Position numbers and translations under genes: made by a program. From contig BCHU01000012.1 in NCBI GenBank assembly GCA_001599715.1, forward strand, positions 434,001 through 498,000: a stretch of 64,000 nucleotides of DNA, in the 5' to 3' direction. Shown here in pieces: positions 10,250 to 20,827 of this stretch. A model generated the notes under the pieces. The model was not told the DNA's origin and did no database searches. It worked only from the letters and a program-made list of their open reading frames with translations. The DNA comes from Phaeotremella fagi (lineage: Eukaryota > Basidiomycota > Tremellomycetes > Tremellales > Phaeotremellaceae). Each line of letters begins with the position of its first letter. The first letter of the stretch is position 1.

Positions 10250-10421
10250 GTATATACGAGATTACTCACTGTTATTCAGGTGGAACTTCCTTTCAAGTGA
10301 AAATACGACTTTTTGGGAGAACAAAACAAGAAAGAAGCCCAAAAACAAGTACAAACCCTTAGACTTACTGAAATCAGTGGCTTCTAGTGGGAGTTCATGA
10401 GGCTTCTAGGTCAAGAAGTCT
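10250..10421 (-). promoter_or_regulatory. duplicated promoter block of family A copy 2
   Basis: Positions 10250-10330 match 8937-9015, including TATATA at 10251-10256. Positions 10378-10421 match 9054-9097, including a weakened form of the inverted repeat (GGCTTCT, loop AGGTCA, AGAAGTC). The remaining sequence to about 10740 holds no gene that I can support. Confidence 0.5.
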
Positions 10422-10748
10422 TTCGGTAAACTCGTTCAACTTGTTTGTAAGACTTCACTGGGTTCGCTTCCTTCTAGTGGGTTCTTATTCTCATAAATCT
10501 AGGTGCAGAAGGCATGCCGTACATTCAACTCATTTGACATGGATAGTTCGTTGAGGGAATGTTGTTGAGTGGCAGTGTGGCACTAAAATGTGAACGGAGG
10601 CATTGGTTTTTTCAAGCTACGTGCCACTTGCATTCTACTTTGAACACTACCTATAACAGAAATGCACAATCTACCGACTCTTTCCCTCTCCCAAAGCATT
10701 AATCACCCAAGAATTATTCGAAAATAACCAGAACTACGGTACAGTGGA

Positions 10749-10855
10749 GAAAATCTCGATAGATTTTTTGAGTTTGTTCTGATGCTCGCCAAGGCTTTTC
10801 GCAAAATGGAGACTTTTGAAATCTGGAATTGACACAAGACTCTTTAAGGAGGAAG
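10749..10855 (-). pseudogene. decayed C-terminal remnant of a family A gene
   Basis: Translated on the reverse strand this reads SLVSIPDFKSLHFAKSLGEH followed by a lysine-rich stretch. It matches the conserved C-terminal block SSPDFKTLLFAKSLGKDQEE of copies 1 and 2. No full-length frame surrounds it, so only the tail of a former copy remains. Confidence 0.6.
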
Positions 10856-10958
10856 AAATAATCAAAGAATGTCTCAATCAATTTCATACTCTTTTAAACA
10901 GCAACTACACATTCCTTATCAATCCTCATTTGTCTTTGATCCAAACCTCCCCACTAAC

Positions 10959-11180
10959 TCATTGTGATCCACCCTCAACCAATTTGTCGACTTCGCTATG
11001 AACCTTGATGTGTCGTTGGATAGAAGCTTCGATTTCCCACTTCAACTTCTCCTGATCTTTGCCTAAACTTTTAGCAAAAAGGAGTGTCTTGAAAGGATCG
11101 TATTTTTTGAATGTTTCTAACGAAGCAGGGAGGATCAAACTGTTATCCAATCTGTAAATGCTTCTTCGTTTGAAAGTCAC
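10959..11180 (-). pseudogene. second decayed C-terminal remnant of a family A gene
   Basis: The reverse-strand frame contains LPASLETFKKYDPFKTLLFA followed by KSLGKDQEKLKWEIEASI, clearly the family A tail. An ATG precedes it, but the N-terminal two thirds of the family are missing. It could be a short expressed relic, but a pseudogene is more likely. The 11181-11449 interval beyond it shows no gene. Confidence 0.6.
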
Positions 11181-11449
11181 CGATCTGGACTACCCCCACT
11201 ATCATATGAGGCAAGTTGTTTAGTAGGTAGTTTCTTCGATGAGAAAATATGGAGATGTCTGAAAAAGGTTTCATGTGGCTAGATTTCAAGTGGCAATTTG
11301 TATTGGGGTACTGTATAGTGCTCAGTACAATACCGCAACTACAGTACAGTAACATTCAATCCATTCATCTCGTGCGTACACATTTGAAACATGACCTCAA
11401 CATCCCTTCCTCAATCCATACCACTGATCATACCATTTTTAAGACCAAA

Positions 11450-12226
11450 TTAGTCTGAAGTTTCAGTACTGATACCAAGCGAGTCTTCGATTGATTTTTT
11501 GAGCTCTTGTTCTCTCTCCATAGTGGTGGTGAAGAGAAGTTCTTTGAAACCTTGGGTGGATTTGAGGGTTTCAAGGGAGACTGGGAAGATTAGTGTCTCA
11601 TCTTCACCGCTTACAAACTCTCTCAGTGTTCCCTTACTGGTATCGATGAATGAGGTGATGGTGAGAGTGACAGACTCGTCATCACCAACCTCTTCCGTGC
11701 TGGTGAGAGTGGCGGGCTCGTCATCACCAACCTTTTCATGAATGATAAAAGGGTTGTCGCAGTTGATAATATTGATCTTCTCTTTATCTGTTTCCACAAA
11801 GAAATACTTTTCTTTCAAAAACTGTTGTTTGTTTGTATACAAAAAATCAAAGCTTGGTAGATCGACTACAACTGATCTTCGTTGAAGTGAGCTGTACTCC
11901 ATTACAATACGTTCGAGACTACCATTGGATACCTGCTGAGTGCCTTGCATACCATCAACAACAGGAACAAGTACTGTGCAGAATACTTTGTTGCTTTCTG
12001 AATCTTTCCCACCAAATGAAAGAGAACATCCCTCTGCAAATGCTTTCATTAGGAAGTTGGATCTGTATCTGATACTGTCGATTCCGCCACGAAGCGATTC
12101 ATCATAACGACAGTAGGTTTGTTGTGAACGACTCATACACTTTACATATGAGGATGGTGTAAGCGTGAATGAGAGATATTCTCTGTCGATGTTGTTGTTG
12201 TTGTCGTTGTTGTTGTTGTCGTTCAT
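11450..12226 (-). CDS. island A orphan family protein, diverged copy 3
   Basis: A single-exon frame of 258 residues begins with an Asn/Asp-rich stretch encoded by a short repeat, then DREYLSFTLTPSSYV. It shares spaced features with copies 1 and 2: a LERIVMEYSS segment like ERIALEF, VVVDLPSFDFLYTNKQQ like VVSIPSLYNLFKKQ, ETDKEKINII like GDKSKINVI, and a C-terminal block (SLETLKSTQGFKELLF). An internal duplication repeats VGDDEPATLTSTEE as VGDDESVTLT. No known domain is visible. The relationship is inferred by eye from motif order and needs an alignment to confirm. Confidence 0.65.
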   Translation of the reverse strand: MNDNNNNDNNNNIDREYLSFTLTPSSYVKCMSRSQQTYCRYDESLRGGIDSIRYRSNFLMKAFAEGCSLSFGGKDSESNKVFCTVLVPVVDGMQGTQQVSNGSLERIVMEYSSLQRRSVVVDLPSFDFLYTNKQQFLKEKYFFVETDKEKINIINCDNPFIIHEKVGDDEPATLTSTEEVGDDESVTLTITSFIDTSKGTLREFVSGEDETLIFPVSLETLKSTQGFKELLFTTTMEREQELKKSIEDSLGISTETSD

Positions 12227-12339
12227 ACTGATTGAGTTTATCTGTAAATCGACTTGAAAAAAGCTGGCTTGATTTAGTTTGGTGGGGAAGAAGACCGATC
12301 TTCAAATCATCTCTTCAGGTTATAACTTGATTTGGTCTT

Positions 12340-12528
12340 TCAAAATCTTTTGTTCTTCATTTCCCAACAAGGTGACCTACAAAGAAGGGACTTGTGTTGA
12401 GACGTTATTAATGAACCACAAAGAGATCTCTCGGGACGAGAGTAGGTTGGACGTGAACGACTGATGCTGTCTGGATAAGAATGTTCTGTGAGTGTGAGTG
12501 AGAGATAGTCTCTGTTGTCTTCGCTCAT
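12340..12528 (-). pseudogene. truncated 5' copy of the copy-3 type family A gene
   Basis: The frame opens MSEDNRDYLSLTLTEHSY and then SISRSRPTYSRPERSL, matching the start of copy 3 (DREYLSFTLTPSSY, MSRSQQTYCRYDESL). It then runs into unrelated sequence and stops. The leader just upstream (about 12529-12570) also matches the copy 3 leader at about 12227-12270. It looks like a 5' duplicate that lost its body. Confidence 0.6.
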
Positions 12529-12637
12529 ACTGATTGAGTTTATTTGTGGTTCGACTTGAAAAAGCTTTGAATTGATTTGGTGAGGTTTTGAAAGACTGAA
12601 ACCAAAGTGGCGAAGAAACGATTGACCACATTTTCAC

Positions 12638-13036
12638 CTATGGTATATATCTTTTTTTCGGGCGGTCCAAATCTCCTATGTCATCGGAAAACCTTTCAAA
12701 AATAAGGAGATAAAAAAAGCCAAAGAAGACGTCGGAAGAAGGCATACGATACAGTACTTGTCCACTTGATCCTTTCACCTGAGCTCCACTGACGTAGTGT
12801 CTGTAATAACCCGAAGGTAGATAACCATTCAATACCTGTTGCTCAATGTTATAGAGGTCATGAAACGGATGACTTTTACCTGACAGAAAGGATTGAAATC
12901 GTTTCAGATGCCCGGAAGAAGGCATACTATACTTATGACCCCACTTGATCCTTTCTGCTGAGCTCCAATCATGTTGAAGAGGGGAAGAATGAAGTCTGAG
13001 ACCAGATGATGTAACAATGGATCGAGAGAGTGACAT
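12638..13036 (-). CDS. doubtful open frame with internal direct repeat
   Basis: A 132-codon frame contains a diverged direct repeat: 12733-12788 and 12914-12967 both read GGAAGAAGGCATAC..CACTTGATCCTTTC..GAGCTCCA on the plus strand, 181 bp apart. Each repeat encodes a version of MPSSG/MPSSD plus a short flanking patch. I recognise no domain. It may be a chance frame in decayed, partly duplicated sequence at the edge of island A. Confidence 0.25.
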   Translation of the reverse strand: MSLSRSIVTSSGLRLHSSPLQHDWSSAERIKWGHKYSMPSSGHLKRFQSFLSGKSHPFHDLYNIEQQVLNGYLPSGYYRHYVSGAQVKGSSGQVLYRMPSSDVFFGFFYLLIFERFSDDIGDLDRPKKRYIP

Positions 13037-13215
13037 TTGAAGTAAAATGATACCCTCTAGTCTCTCAAATCGACTAGAAGGAAAAACAATTCTGGATCTT
13101 CATCGTTTCATGACCTAAATTTAAGGTCAGGTATCAAATGCAGAACTTGCCAAATCCAACTATTCTAGTATCTACAACCTCTCCTCATCTCCCTAAACTC
13201 CCAGTCCGACTCGAC

Positions 13216-14429
13216 CTACTTCCCCCGAACTTCTCTAACATGCTCAACGAAATCGTCAATAGTCGAAGGCCAAGCGGCTTTAGACGTATCAGCAACAGTA
13301 AAACGCAACCAACAGCATAAAAACACAACCCACCTTCCTCGTCATACTCCTTATAATCTTTATCGATACTTCTAATGAAATCAACGAAAAGACTCCAAGT
13401 ATCTTTACTGATAGCCTTCCCTTTCTTTTTTTGGAATTCAATCCATAATTCTAAATCTTCAACTGAAAATTGTGGTTGGTCGTTATTGGTGGTTCGTGAT
13501 AAAGCCGATGGTTTAGATTTGAGTGCTGGGGGAATGTATAATGTCCAAAGGTCGCATGCTGAAAAATGTTAGGTTTATATCACCTTTTTGAGGTTGAGCT
13601 TACCGTTATCTAAAACTAGGGTTCGGGCTCCTGGTGCTTTTGCTAATTCGAATGTGTGCATGTAGACTTTTTTGAAATATGCTGGATCGGAGTTGAGTTT
13701 GGTTCTTAGTTTCGGTAATTGAGCTTTCATGGAGGCAATGGAGTCGATGCTTTAAGGGAGTCAGCTGCATCTGATTCAAAACGTCAGCTGACTCACCTAG
13801 GGGATATAGCTTTCCAACCTGATACCCATGGATCCTTCTCCCATTCTCCAGTAGCCTTTGAACCAAGATCAGTAGCGAGACAGAAAAGCACCGAGTCCTG
13901 TGGAGTATCAATATTCGCTATGATGTCGGACGACATACGGATTCAGGATCGATATCGAGTTCTTGACATAACTCCATGGTCCCCTCGATAGTGATCAATT
14001 TGGGATTAGATGGGTCTAAGTAATGTGTAAGCTTTAGACCTGGCTGGAATCGCTCAGCTTACCCTTGAATTTCTCCCAGATATCACCCAATTTCTTACTG
14101 TTATCTTTAGCGTTCGATGTGGAAGCTGGAGACGATCCACCATCAGCAAAGAAAGCTTCGATAGCCTGTAGATGTGTCAATGGTTGATTGAAATTAATGG
14201 GATGTAGAAATGCTCACGCCCTCCAACGATTTATGTTTCTTGAATATCCTGGCGGCGTCTGCTGAACTGTAGGAAGTGAGTTGGAGCTAACGGTGAGACT
14301 CACCTTGCACCTGTTATCTCTCTGAACTGAGCGATGAGAGGGTTCTCTTTAGATTTTGAATTGACGAGTCGGGACTGATGAGGTGAGTGAGTGGTTGATT
14401 GATGAGAGGGATGAGATTGAACTTACCAT
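13216..14429 (-). CDS. DCN1: DCN1, cullin neddylation E3 scaffold
   Basis: Dcn1 binds cullins and the Nedd8 E2 Ubc12 and stimulates cullin neddylation. Exon 1 codes only for ATG (14429-14427), and the donor GTAAGT follows at once. Exon 2 continues [20 protein letters not shown], a UBA-like start, then [18 protein letters not shown]. The potentiating-neddylation domain includes [50 protein letters not shown] residues encoded as [33 protein letters not shown] and the final [20 protein letters not shown]. The last intron must be removed to join DEE to AAWPS. About 280 residues is the usual length. It is divergent from CDC10. Confidence 0.9.
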
Positions 14430-14848
14430 GTTGAATGTACGATATAGATAGATGAATAGACAAAATAAGAATATAGATGATAGAGTGAAATAAGATAAGA
14501 TGTAATAGATGAATTGGATTATCCTTATTAACATATATTATCGTTGTAGGTATTAATAGTAGTATTATGGTGTCAATTCAACATCCCTATCACCACCACA
14601 CTCGCTCACACCCACCACACCACACGCTGAAACACTCACCTCCACCATACATTATTTACTTATTTTTAATTATTATTTATAATTTATCCTGTCGCGTGGG
14701 GCATTGTCTGTGCGTCGCGAGTAGGTGAACCGTGCACTCAATTCAGTCAGTCGGTACTACCAGCTTGAGCTATTACATTGTTTCTCTTCTATTCTTGTTC
14801 AGCATCTACTATCTATCATCTACTCTTACTCCCCAACCCACAACCACA
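14430..14848. promoter_or_regulatory. shared intergenic promoter region, DCN1 / CDC10
   Basis: The region holds no gene. It contains AT-rich sequence around 14640-14690 and CACA/CACC-rich sequence around 14590-14640 between the two divergent starts. No other feature can be supported. Confidence 0.45.
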
Positions 14849-16209
14849 ATGGCTTCAGCAATCTCCTCAGCTCTACCTGAAGATATCTCACCAGCTTCTC
14901 ACGTTGGTTTCGACTGTAAGCTGGTCGTCGTTTTCGAACTGAACTCTAGCTGACATCTTCCAGCAATCACTAGACAGATCGAACATAAATTACTTAAACG
15001 TGGTTTCCAATTCAATGTCATGGTAGTTGGTAAGCTACTTGTCTCTTAAACCCAAGGAATGCAAGCTTACACACCTAAAAGGTCAAACTGGATTAGGAAA
15101 ATCAACATTGGTCAACACACTTTTCGCTTCGCATCTAGTTGAATCTAAAGGTCGTACAGAACCTGATATAGCTCCTCGATCAACCACTGAGATTCATCCT
15201 CAATCACATGGTGAGCTGTTTGCTATTTTCCTTAAAGTAAATGCTAAGCTCTTCAAACAGTCATTGTCGAGAACGGAGTTAGATTACGTTTGAACATTGT
15301 TGATACACCTGGTTACGGTGATCTCATTAACAACGAAGGATGTTGGGATCCAATTATCAAATATGTACGTTCACAATTGAGGTGTAGCTCACACTTCTAG
15401 ATCAAAGATCAACATTCAGCTTTTTTGAGAAAAGAACTTACTGCTATGAGAGATCGTTATATCCCCGACACGAGAATCCATTGTTGTTTGTTCTTCATCA
15501 ATCCAACTGGTCATACACTCAAACCTGTAAGCAGCTACCTTGCAATTCGTTAATAGCTGAACTTTTGTACAGATCGATATCGTCGTTCTCAAAAAACTAG
15601 CAGAGGTCGTCAATGTCGTTCCAGTCATTGCTAAATCAGATTCATTGACGTTAGAGGAAAGAGCAATCTTCAAACAAAGAGTGAGTGCATCTGACCTGTG
15701 TTCGAAACATCCCATGATCAGCTGCTGACTCACCTCCCAGGTTATGGCTGAAATGCAACATAATCAAATTCGTCTCTACCCGTTCGACGCGGAAGAGAAT
15801 GATGATGACGAGATCGCACTCAACGAGAGAATCAGGGTTAGCTTTTTCCCTCTTCCTGATTCCTGAGGATTCAAGCTAACAAAATTCCAGGAAATGCTTC
15901 CATTCGCTATAGTCGGTTCTGAACGTAACATCATCGTCGACGGTAAAGCTGTCAGAGGTCGTAAAAACAGATGGGCAACCATCAACGTCGAAGATGAGAG
16001 ACACTGTGAATTTGTTTATTTACGAAATTTCCTCACTAGGTTAGTTTTCCATTTTGGAGTCGGAGGATTAAAACTAATAAACCTCTAGAACCCATTTACA
16101 AGATCTCATTGAAACCACCGCTCAAATCCATTACGAGACTTTCAGATCTAAACAACTGTTGGCTCTCAAGGAATCATCTGCCAAAGCTCAACAACAATCT
16201 TCCATCTAA
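14849..16209 (+). CDS. CDC10: septin CDC10
   Basis: Septins are GTP-binding filament proteins of the bud neck and division site. The spliced product of about 330 residues reads GFDSITRQIEHKLLKRGFQF, then the G1 loop VVGQTGLGKST. It continues through NTLFASHL, the G3 motif VDTPGYGD and the G4 motif AKSD, and ends with the septin-unique element (GRKNRWATINVEDERHCEF, then FLTRTHLQDLIETTAQIHYE). The absence of a long C-terminal coiled coil and the close match at the N-terminus point to Cdc10 and not Cdc3, Cdc11 or Cdc12. There are about seven introns of 45-60 nt. The stop codon TAA follows QQQSSI. Confidence 0.95.
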
Positions 16210-16650
16210 CGTAATGATTGAACATTTTACAGTTGTTTTTTCTTTTGACCCAATGACTATCTTTATTTAACCAAAGCTTTATATCCTTCTAACGACCTTC
16301 ACGTTCTTTCATGTCAATATCACTTCTTTTCTTTTATACTTCTTGTCCGACTTCCAGTTCCGGTTTGTAGGTTTTCATAGGAACCATGTCAATCCTTTTG
16401 ATTATTCTCTAACCGAAAGCAGTGGCACTCGCACACTGACGAACCTCCAAATTTTTCGTTTTCTTCTCACACGACCGCTGATGCTGACCTTTAAATCCAA
16501 CACACTCCTTACTTATCTAATGGGGACCATCCCGTTATTCGTTTCATGAAACGACAACTTACCAAGCTACCCAATCAGAGATTTGGTATTATGACCTGAA
16601 AGTCCTCAAAAGTGGCATCGAAAGCTAGCGTTGTTACAAATTTATTCTGC

Positions 16651-16673
16651 ATATATATATATATATATATATA
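16651..16673. repeat. AT dinucleotide microsatellite
   Basis: About eleven AT units sit in the 559-bp gap between CDC10 and the CobW gene (16210-16768). The rest of that gap shows no gene. The start of the CobW gene follows about 95 bp later. Confidence 0.9.
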
Positions 16674-16768
16674 CTACATAGTGTGCAGCACAAGGATAAC
16701 ATATTTCATTTCAATCAAAATAGATACTTAAGCTTACAATAGTTTCCCCCAATAAACACAAATACAAA

Positions 16769-19084
16769 ATGCCAGTCCCAGATTCCACAAGTGATAAAAG
16801 ATTACCAGTAACTTTATTGAGTGAGTGGCAGTGTTACTAGCACTATCTACTGCAGTGTTGATATATCTCTTTTTAGGCGGATTCCTGGGAAGTGGGAAAA
16901 CGACTTTATTATCTTACATCCTTAAATCTAAAGATCACGGTTTGAGATGTGCAGTGATCATCAATGACATGGGTGAATTGAATGTAAGTCAATGCCTTAT
17001 ACCAAGGGGGGTTTGATGTTGATTGAATCGTTAGATTGACGCATCTTTGATCATCAACCATAACCTCACTCAAAAAGAGGAGAAACTGGTACAAATGCAG
17101 AATGGTACGTTTAACTACTATACGATACTTGTTGGTGTTGACCGCCTGCGTCAACGGTAGGCTGTATTTGTTGTACGTTACGTGCCGATCTTTTGGAGGA
17201 GATCGCTAAGCTGGCTGAGAATGGGGAGTTTGAGTGGGTCCCCCCCGTTTTTGTTTATTGGGTAAAGGTGTTGATGGAAAAACAGTTATTTGATCATTGA
17301 ATCTTCAGGAATCTCAGAGCCAATTCAAGTGAGTTTTATCAAAAAGTGTTATCCATATTCAACATCTGTCTGGTAGGTAGCCGAAACCTTCACCCAAGAA
17401 TTCGCCTCAACGATCCAAGAAGCCGATATCAACTCCATCGAGAAATCCCTACCCCCGCAAAAAGACGATACTACAGAATCACGTCTGAACTTAGCCCGGT
17501 TGATAGCTTCCGGCGGTCTAGCCAAACTTTCAAGATTGGACACTTGCGTTTCAGTGGTTGATTGTTCTAATTTCTTTGGTGATTTCGAGACGATTGATTT
17601 TTTGAGTGATCGACATGGGAGGGAGGTTGATTTGGAGGATGAGAGGAATATCACTGATTTGTAGGTCGTTTTTGGTTTCATTTGGACTTGTGTTGACGTC
17701 AAGGTAGACTCACTGATCAGATCGAATTCGCTAATGTCATTTTATTGAATAAAATCGATATGGTCTCTAAAGACGAATTGAACAGAATTGAAAGTTTGGT
17801 TAAAACTCTTAATCCGTAAGTCCAAGTTAATTCCAGAGGCTTACTTCCCCGGAGTAACGCCAAAATCATCCGAACGACATATTCCAAAGTCGACCTCTCT
17901 GAAATCTTGAACACCAATCTCTTCGATTTCGAGAAAGCAGCAATGGGTGCTGGTTGGTTACAATCCCTTCGGGAGAATACCATGATTGAGGTTAAAGATG
18001 GGAAAGGGGGTTTTAGGATGGTTCCTAAACCGGAAACTTTGGAGTGGGTCCTACAACCATGAACTCAGGTTTTTTTGGTTTACTGATATTGTATGGTGAT
18101 TACCTGTAGGTACGGGATCGATTCTTTCGTTTATACAGCTAGACGTCCATTCCATCCTAAGAGATTGTGGGATCTCTTGTCTTCTCCTTTTTGTGTTATC
18201 CAGAACTCTTATGTTGAAGATGACGATGAGGATGGGGAGTCAGCAGAGGAAGAGGAGGACGACGACGACCTCGAAGCTAAAAAAGAATTAGCTTATCAAG
18301 AAATGGAAAAACAAAAGCAAATCCTTGATTTACCTTTACGATCTAAATTCAAAAAGGAATCTCCCGTTTGGAAAGGTTTACTCAGGAGTAAAGGGTTTAT
18401 GTGGTTAGCGACAAGAGGGATCAGTGGTGAATGGTCACAGGCCGGTGTACGTCTTTGTTTTTATCGTCAGAGTTTGAGTTTTATATTGATTGGGGTTTTA
18501 GATCATGTTCACACTCTCCGCTGGTGGACCTTGGATGTGTACCGTTCCCGAAGATCAATGGCCTGGAGGTGAGGATCCTGAAGTTGTCCAAGCTATCAAA
18601 TTGGATTTCGAAGGTCAATGGGGTGATAGTGAGTTACGATCTTTGTATCATTTACTGAATAAAATTCGAAAGGGAGACAAGAATGTGAGTAAAACCTTCT
18701 CAAAAACTGAGATTGTTCGTTGATGTAAAACCCCCGGAACAGTGGTTTTCATCGGTCAAGAATTAGATAAAGAATTGATTAGATCCACTTTAAACGAGGT
18801 TCTGTTGAACGACAAAGAATGGTCTAAATGGGAAAAGGTATTTCATCGTTATATTGTAACCAAAAACTGATCGTCTAGATTATGAAATCTCGTAAAACCG
18901 ATGAAGAGAAGGGACAAGCTTTGTTCGATTATTTCGATGGTACGTTTTTGGAGTCTCTGTATTTGAATTTAAGGCTGATGATAGTTTAGATGGTTGGGAG
19001 GCTTGGCCTGAGGCTGATGAAGAGGAGGACGAGGGTGAGGAGGGACATGACCACCCTTCTCCGCCTAAACGTGTTAAGCTGTAA
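16769..19084 (+). CDS. CobW/COG0523 G3E GTPase, ZigA/YciC-like metal chaperone
   Basis: COG0523 GTPases load metals, chiefly zinc, onto client enzymes. The spliced protein opens MPVPDSTSDKRLPVTLLSGG with the Walker A motif GFLGSGKTT. It carries NDMGELN, the metal-binding CxCC motif in NGCICCTLRADLL, ESSGISEP, and the GTP-binding LLNKIDM. The C-terminal CobW domain contains YGIDSFVYTARRPFHPKRLW, FMWLATRG, GGPWM and RRQELVFIGQELDKE. That arrangement is typical of bacterial ZigA/YciC and distinguishes it from the shorter Zng1. An acidic insert (about 18210-18270) interrupts the C-terminal domain. The tail is DHPSPPKRVKL, which resembles a nuclear localisation signal. At least ten introns are needed. 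The ZigA-like subtype is my inference from the C-terminal motifs. Confidence 0.88.
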
Positions 19085-19342
19085 ATCGTTTTGAGAAGTG
19101 TTGATGTATATTGAATGCAAGACTTCACACGTTGATACGAGGAGTGGTTAAGCATTGTTGTGCTGCTCTGGCCGTAGAACCTAAAAGCAATACATAAGTT
19201 TGACTGGAATGACATGGGTAAGAACTCACCATCAAAACCCCCCTTCGGGCGTTGAAATGCCATTCCTGAGAATGTGACATACCACCACCTAAGTGGTTGG
19301 TAGTAAGGGCTCAAAACCCATCTTCACAGACCTTATTACTCG

Positions 19343-20152
19343 TTATGAGACCGAACGATCATATTCAAGTATAGCTTCGAGCATACCCCGTGCATCAGGC
19401 GATTTAGCAACGGCGTGAACAAAATATCCGTAATCCCTAACGAATCTAGCAGTAGTTTCACCAATAGTGACTATCCGTACCCTCCGATCGTCTAATGAAC
19501 CACCAACCAAAACACCAAGCGAAACCAGATGAGGGATAACGTATCCAGCTGAAGAAGGTGAAAAAAACGATAGCCAGATATAAGGATTTTCTATTTCAAC
19601 CAAACCAGAGATTACGTTTTGGAGATTGGGATTCGGTTCGGTGGAATACACTTGATGTTCAAATATTGAGATTTGGTTCGAGGAGAGGATTTTAGGTAGG
19701 GTAGGGAGCGATTTGTCACCTGTCAAAAAGAGGTATGGTAGGTTGGGAATTGGGTTGGAAGCGATGATTGAATGAGCTAGTTGTTCGGCTGATTTGGTGT
19801 TGGTTTCGGTGTTGGTGGATGGGAGTTTGAATTTGTATGTTGGTAAGATGTCGGAGTTGATGATGAGATCATGGGATGAATTACCGATTGACCAGAGTGG
19901 TTTCTCGTTCCATCCTAATGATCCTTCTGTGACAGATAGAGATTGACAAACGGTGATCCAAGCTTCAGCAGATCTTTTAGATGTCATCACCACCCCTTCC
20001 CATTTTTCGCTTCCATATGATATTATCTCCTTGAGTGATTCGGTGGAATAGACGGTTGTTAACACCGGGATCGTTGTTGGATCGTAATTCGTTTTTAGGG
20101 TTGTCGAGTATTCAGATGAATCTTCTTTGAAAATGTATATTTTCGGTTTCAT
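19343..20152 (-). CDS. HEM4: uroporphyrinogen-III synthase
   Basis: This enzyme closes and rearranges hydroxymethylbilane to uroporphyrinogen III in haem synthesis. The single-exon frame of 269 residues starts MKPKIYIFKEDSSEYSTTL. It holds the HemD pattern: VVMTSKRSAEAW in the first lobe, LFLTGDKSLPTLPKIL, WLSFFSPSSAGYV, and the late VTIGETTARFVRDYG with KSPDARGMLEAI. Length fits fungal Hem4. It is divergent from the UPF0390 gene, about 270 bp apart. It lacks introns, unusual for this window but not suspicious. Confidence 0.9.
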   Translation of the reverse strand: MKPKIYIFKEDSSEYSTTLKTNYDPTTIPVLTTVYSTESLKEIISYGSEKWEGVVMTSKRSAEAWITVCQSLSVTEGSLGWNEKPLWSIGNSSHDLIINSDILPTYKFKLPSTNTETNTKSAEQLAHSIIASNPIPNLPYLFLTGDKSLPTLPKILSSNQISIFEHQVYSTEPNPNLQNVISGLVEIENPYIWLSFFSPSSAGYVIPHLVSLGVLVGGSLDDRRVRIVTIGETTARFVRDYGYFVHAVAKSPDARGMLEAILEYDRSVS

Positions 20153-20418
20153 CTTGGAGTGGAGTCGGGATTGGGGTTGGGATTGGTTATCGTCTGACCA
20201 TAGAGTTGAGCTTCATTTGTTCCTTCTTCTACCTCTCCACTACTGCTAATTTGGTAAAAGCTAACAGTAAGTTATGCCATTCGATGACGGTTAACCTTTC
20301 GAAGCGGGATCAAAATTTATCAAAACAAATCTTCATTCTGCACTGTTATTCAATCCCAATCTCATTCCAACAATCAACATCCACCACCACCACCACCACC
20401 ACCTACGAATAATAAAAG

Positions 20419-20827
20419 ATGGCACAAGGAAACACCAAAGGACTGAACCCCAAACAAACCTCGGGAGGACGAAAAAAGGGAGGTAAAATGGCCAAAGGGA
20501 AAAGAGAGATAGCTCCTAAACAGACAGTTAGGATTCAAACGAAATTACATCAAAAGGTTGGCCCCCTCCATGCTCCCTTATTCGTACGAAATACTGATAA
20601 ATGGATACATAGCAACTCTCTTCCAAAATCAATAATTCTATTGAGAAACAGATGGTTAACGCTGCTTCGAGTGGGAAACTTACTATTATGAAGAATAAGG
20701 GTGGGGAGATTGAAGCGTAGGTTTTGGGTTTCTTGGATCTGGGTTGCTTTCAGTTATTCAGCTGATCACTTTGTTTGGGTCTTTTAGGGGTGCAGGCAAA
20801 GGGAAAGGTAAAGCTAAGAAGGTTTAG
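20419..20827 (+). CDS. UPF0390 family small basic protein
   Basis: Three exons (20419-20556, 20613-20716, 20788-20827) encode 93 residues. The N-terminus is rich in Gly and Lys (MAQGNTKGLNPKQ), followed by KREIAPKQTVRIQTKLHQK, a helix with EKQMVNAASSGKLTIMK, and a Gly-Lys tail ending AGKGKGKAKKV. The layout fits the UPF0390/DUF2462 family (human C19orf53-like), whose role is poorly known but which is nucleolar or RNA-associated in character. The 5' leader contains a CAC/ACC trinucleotide run at about 20379-20402. The exon joins keep frame exactly (282 nt including stop). Confidence 0.75.

Noticed and set aside
18880..19314. Reverse-strand gene of 144 codons
   Set aside because: It overlaps the last CobW exons on the opposite strand; Ser-rich content mirrors the acidic exon.
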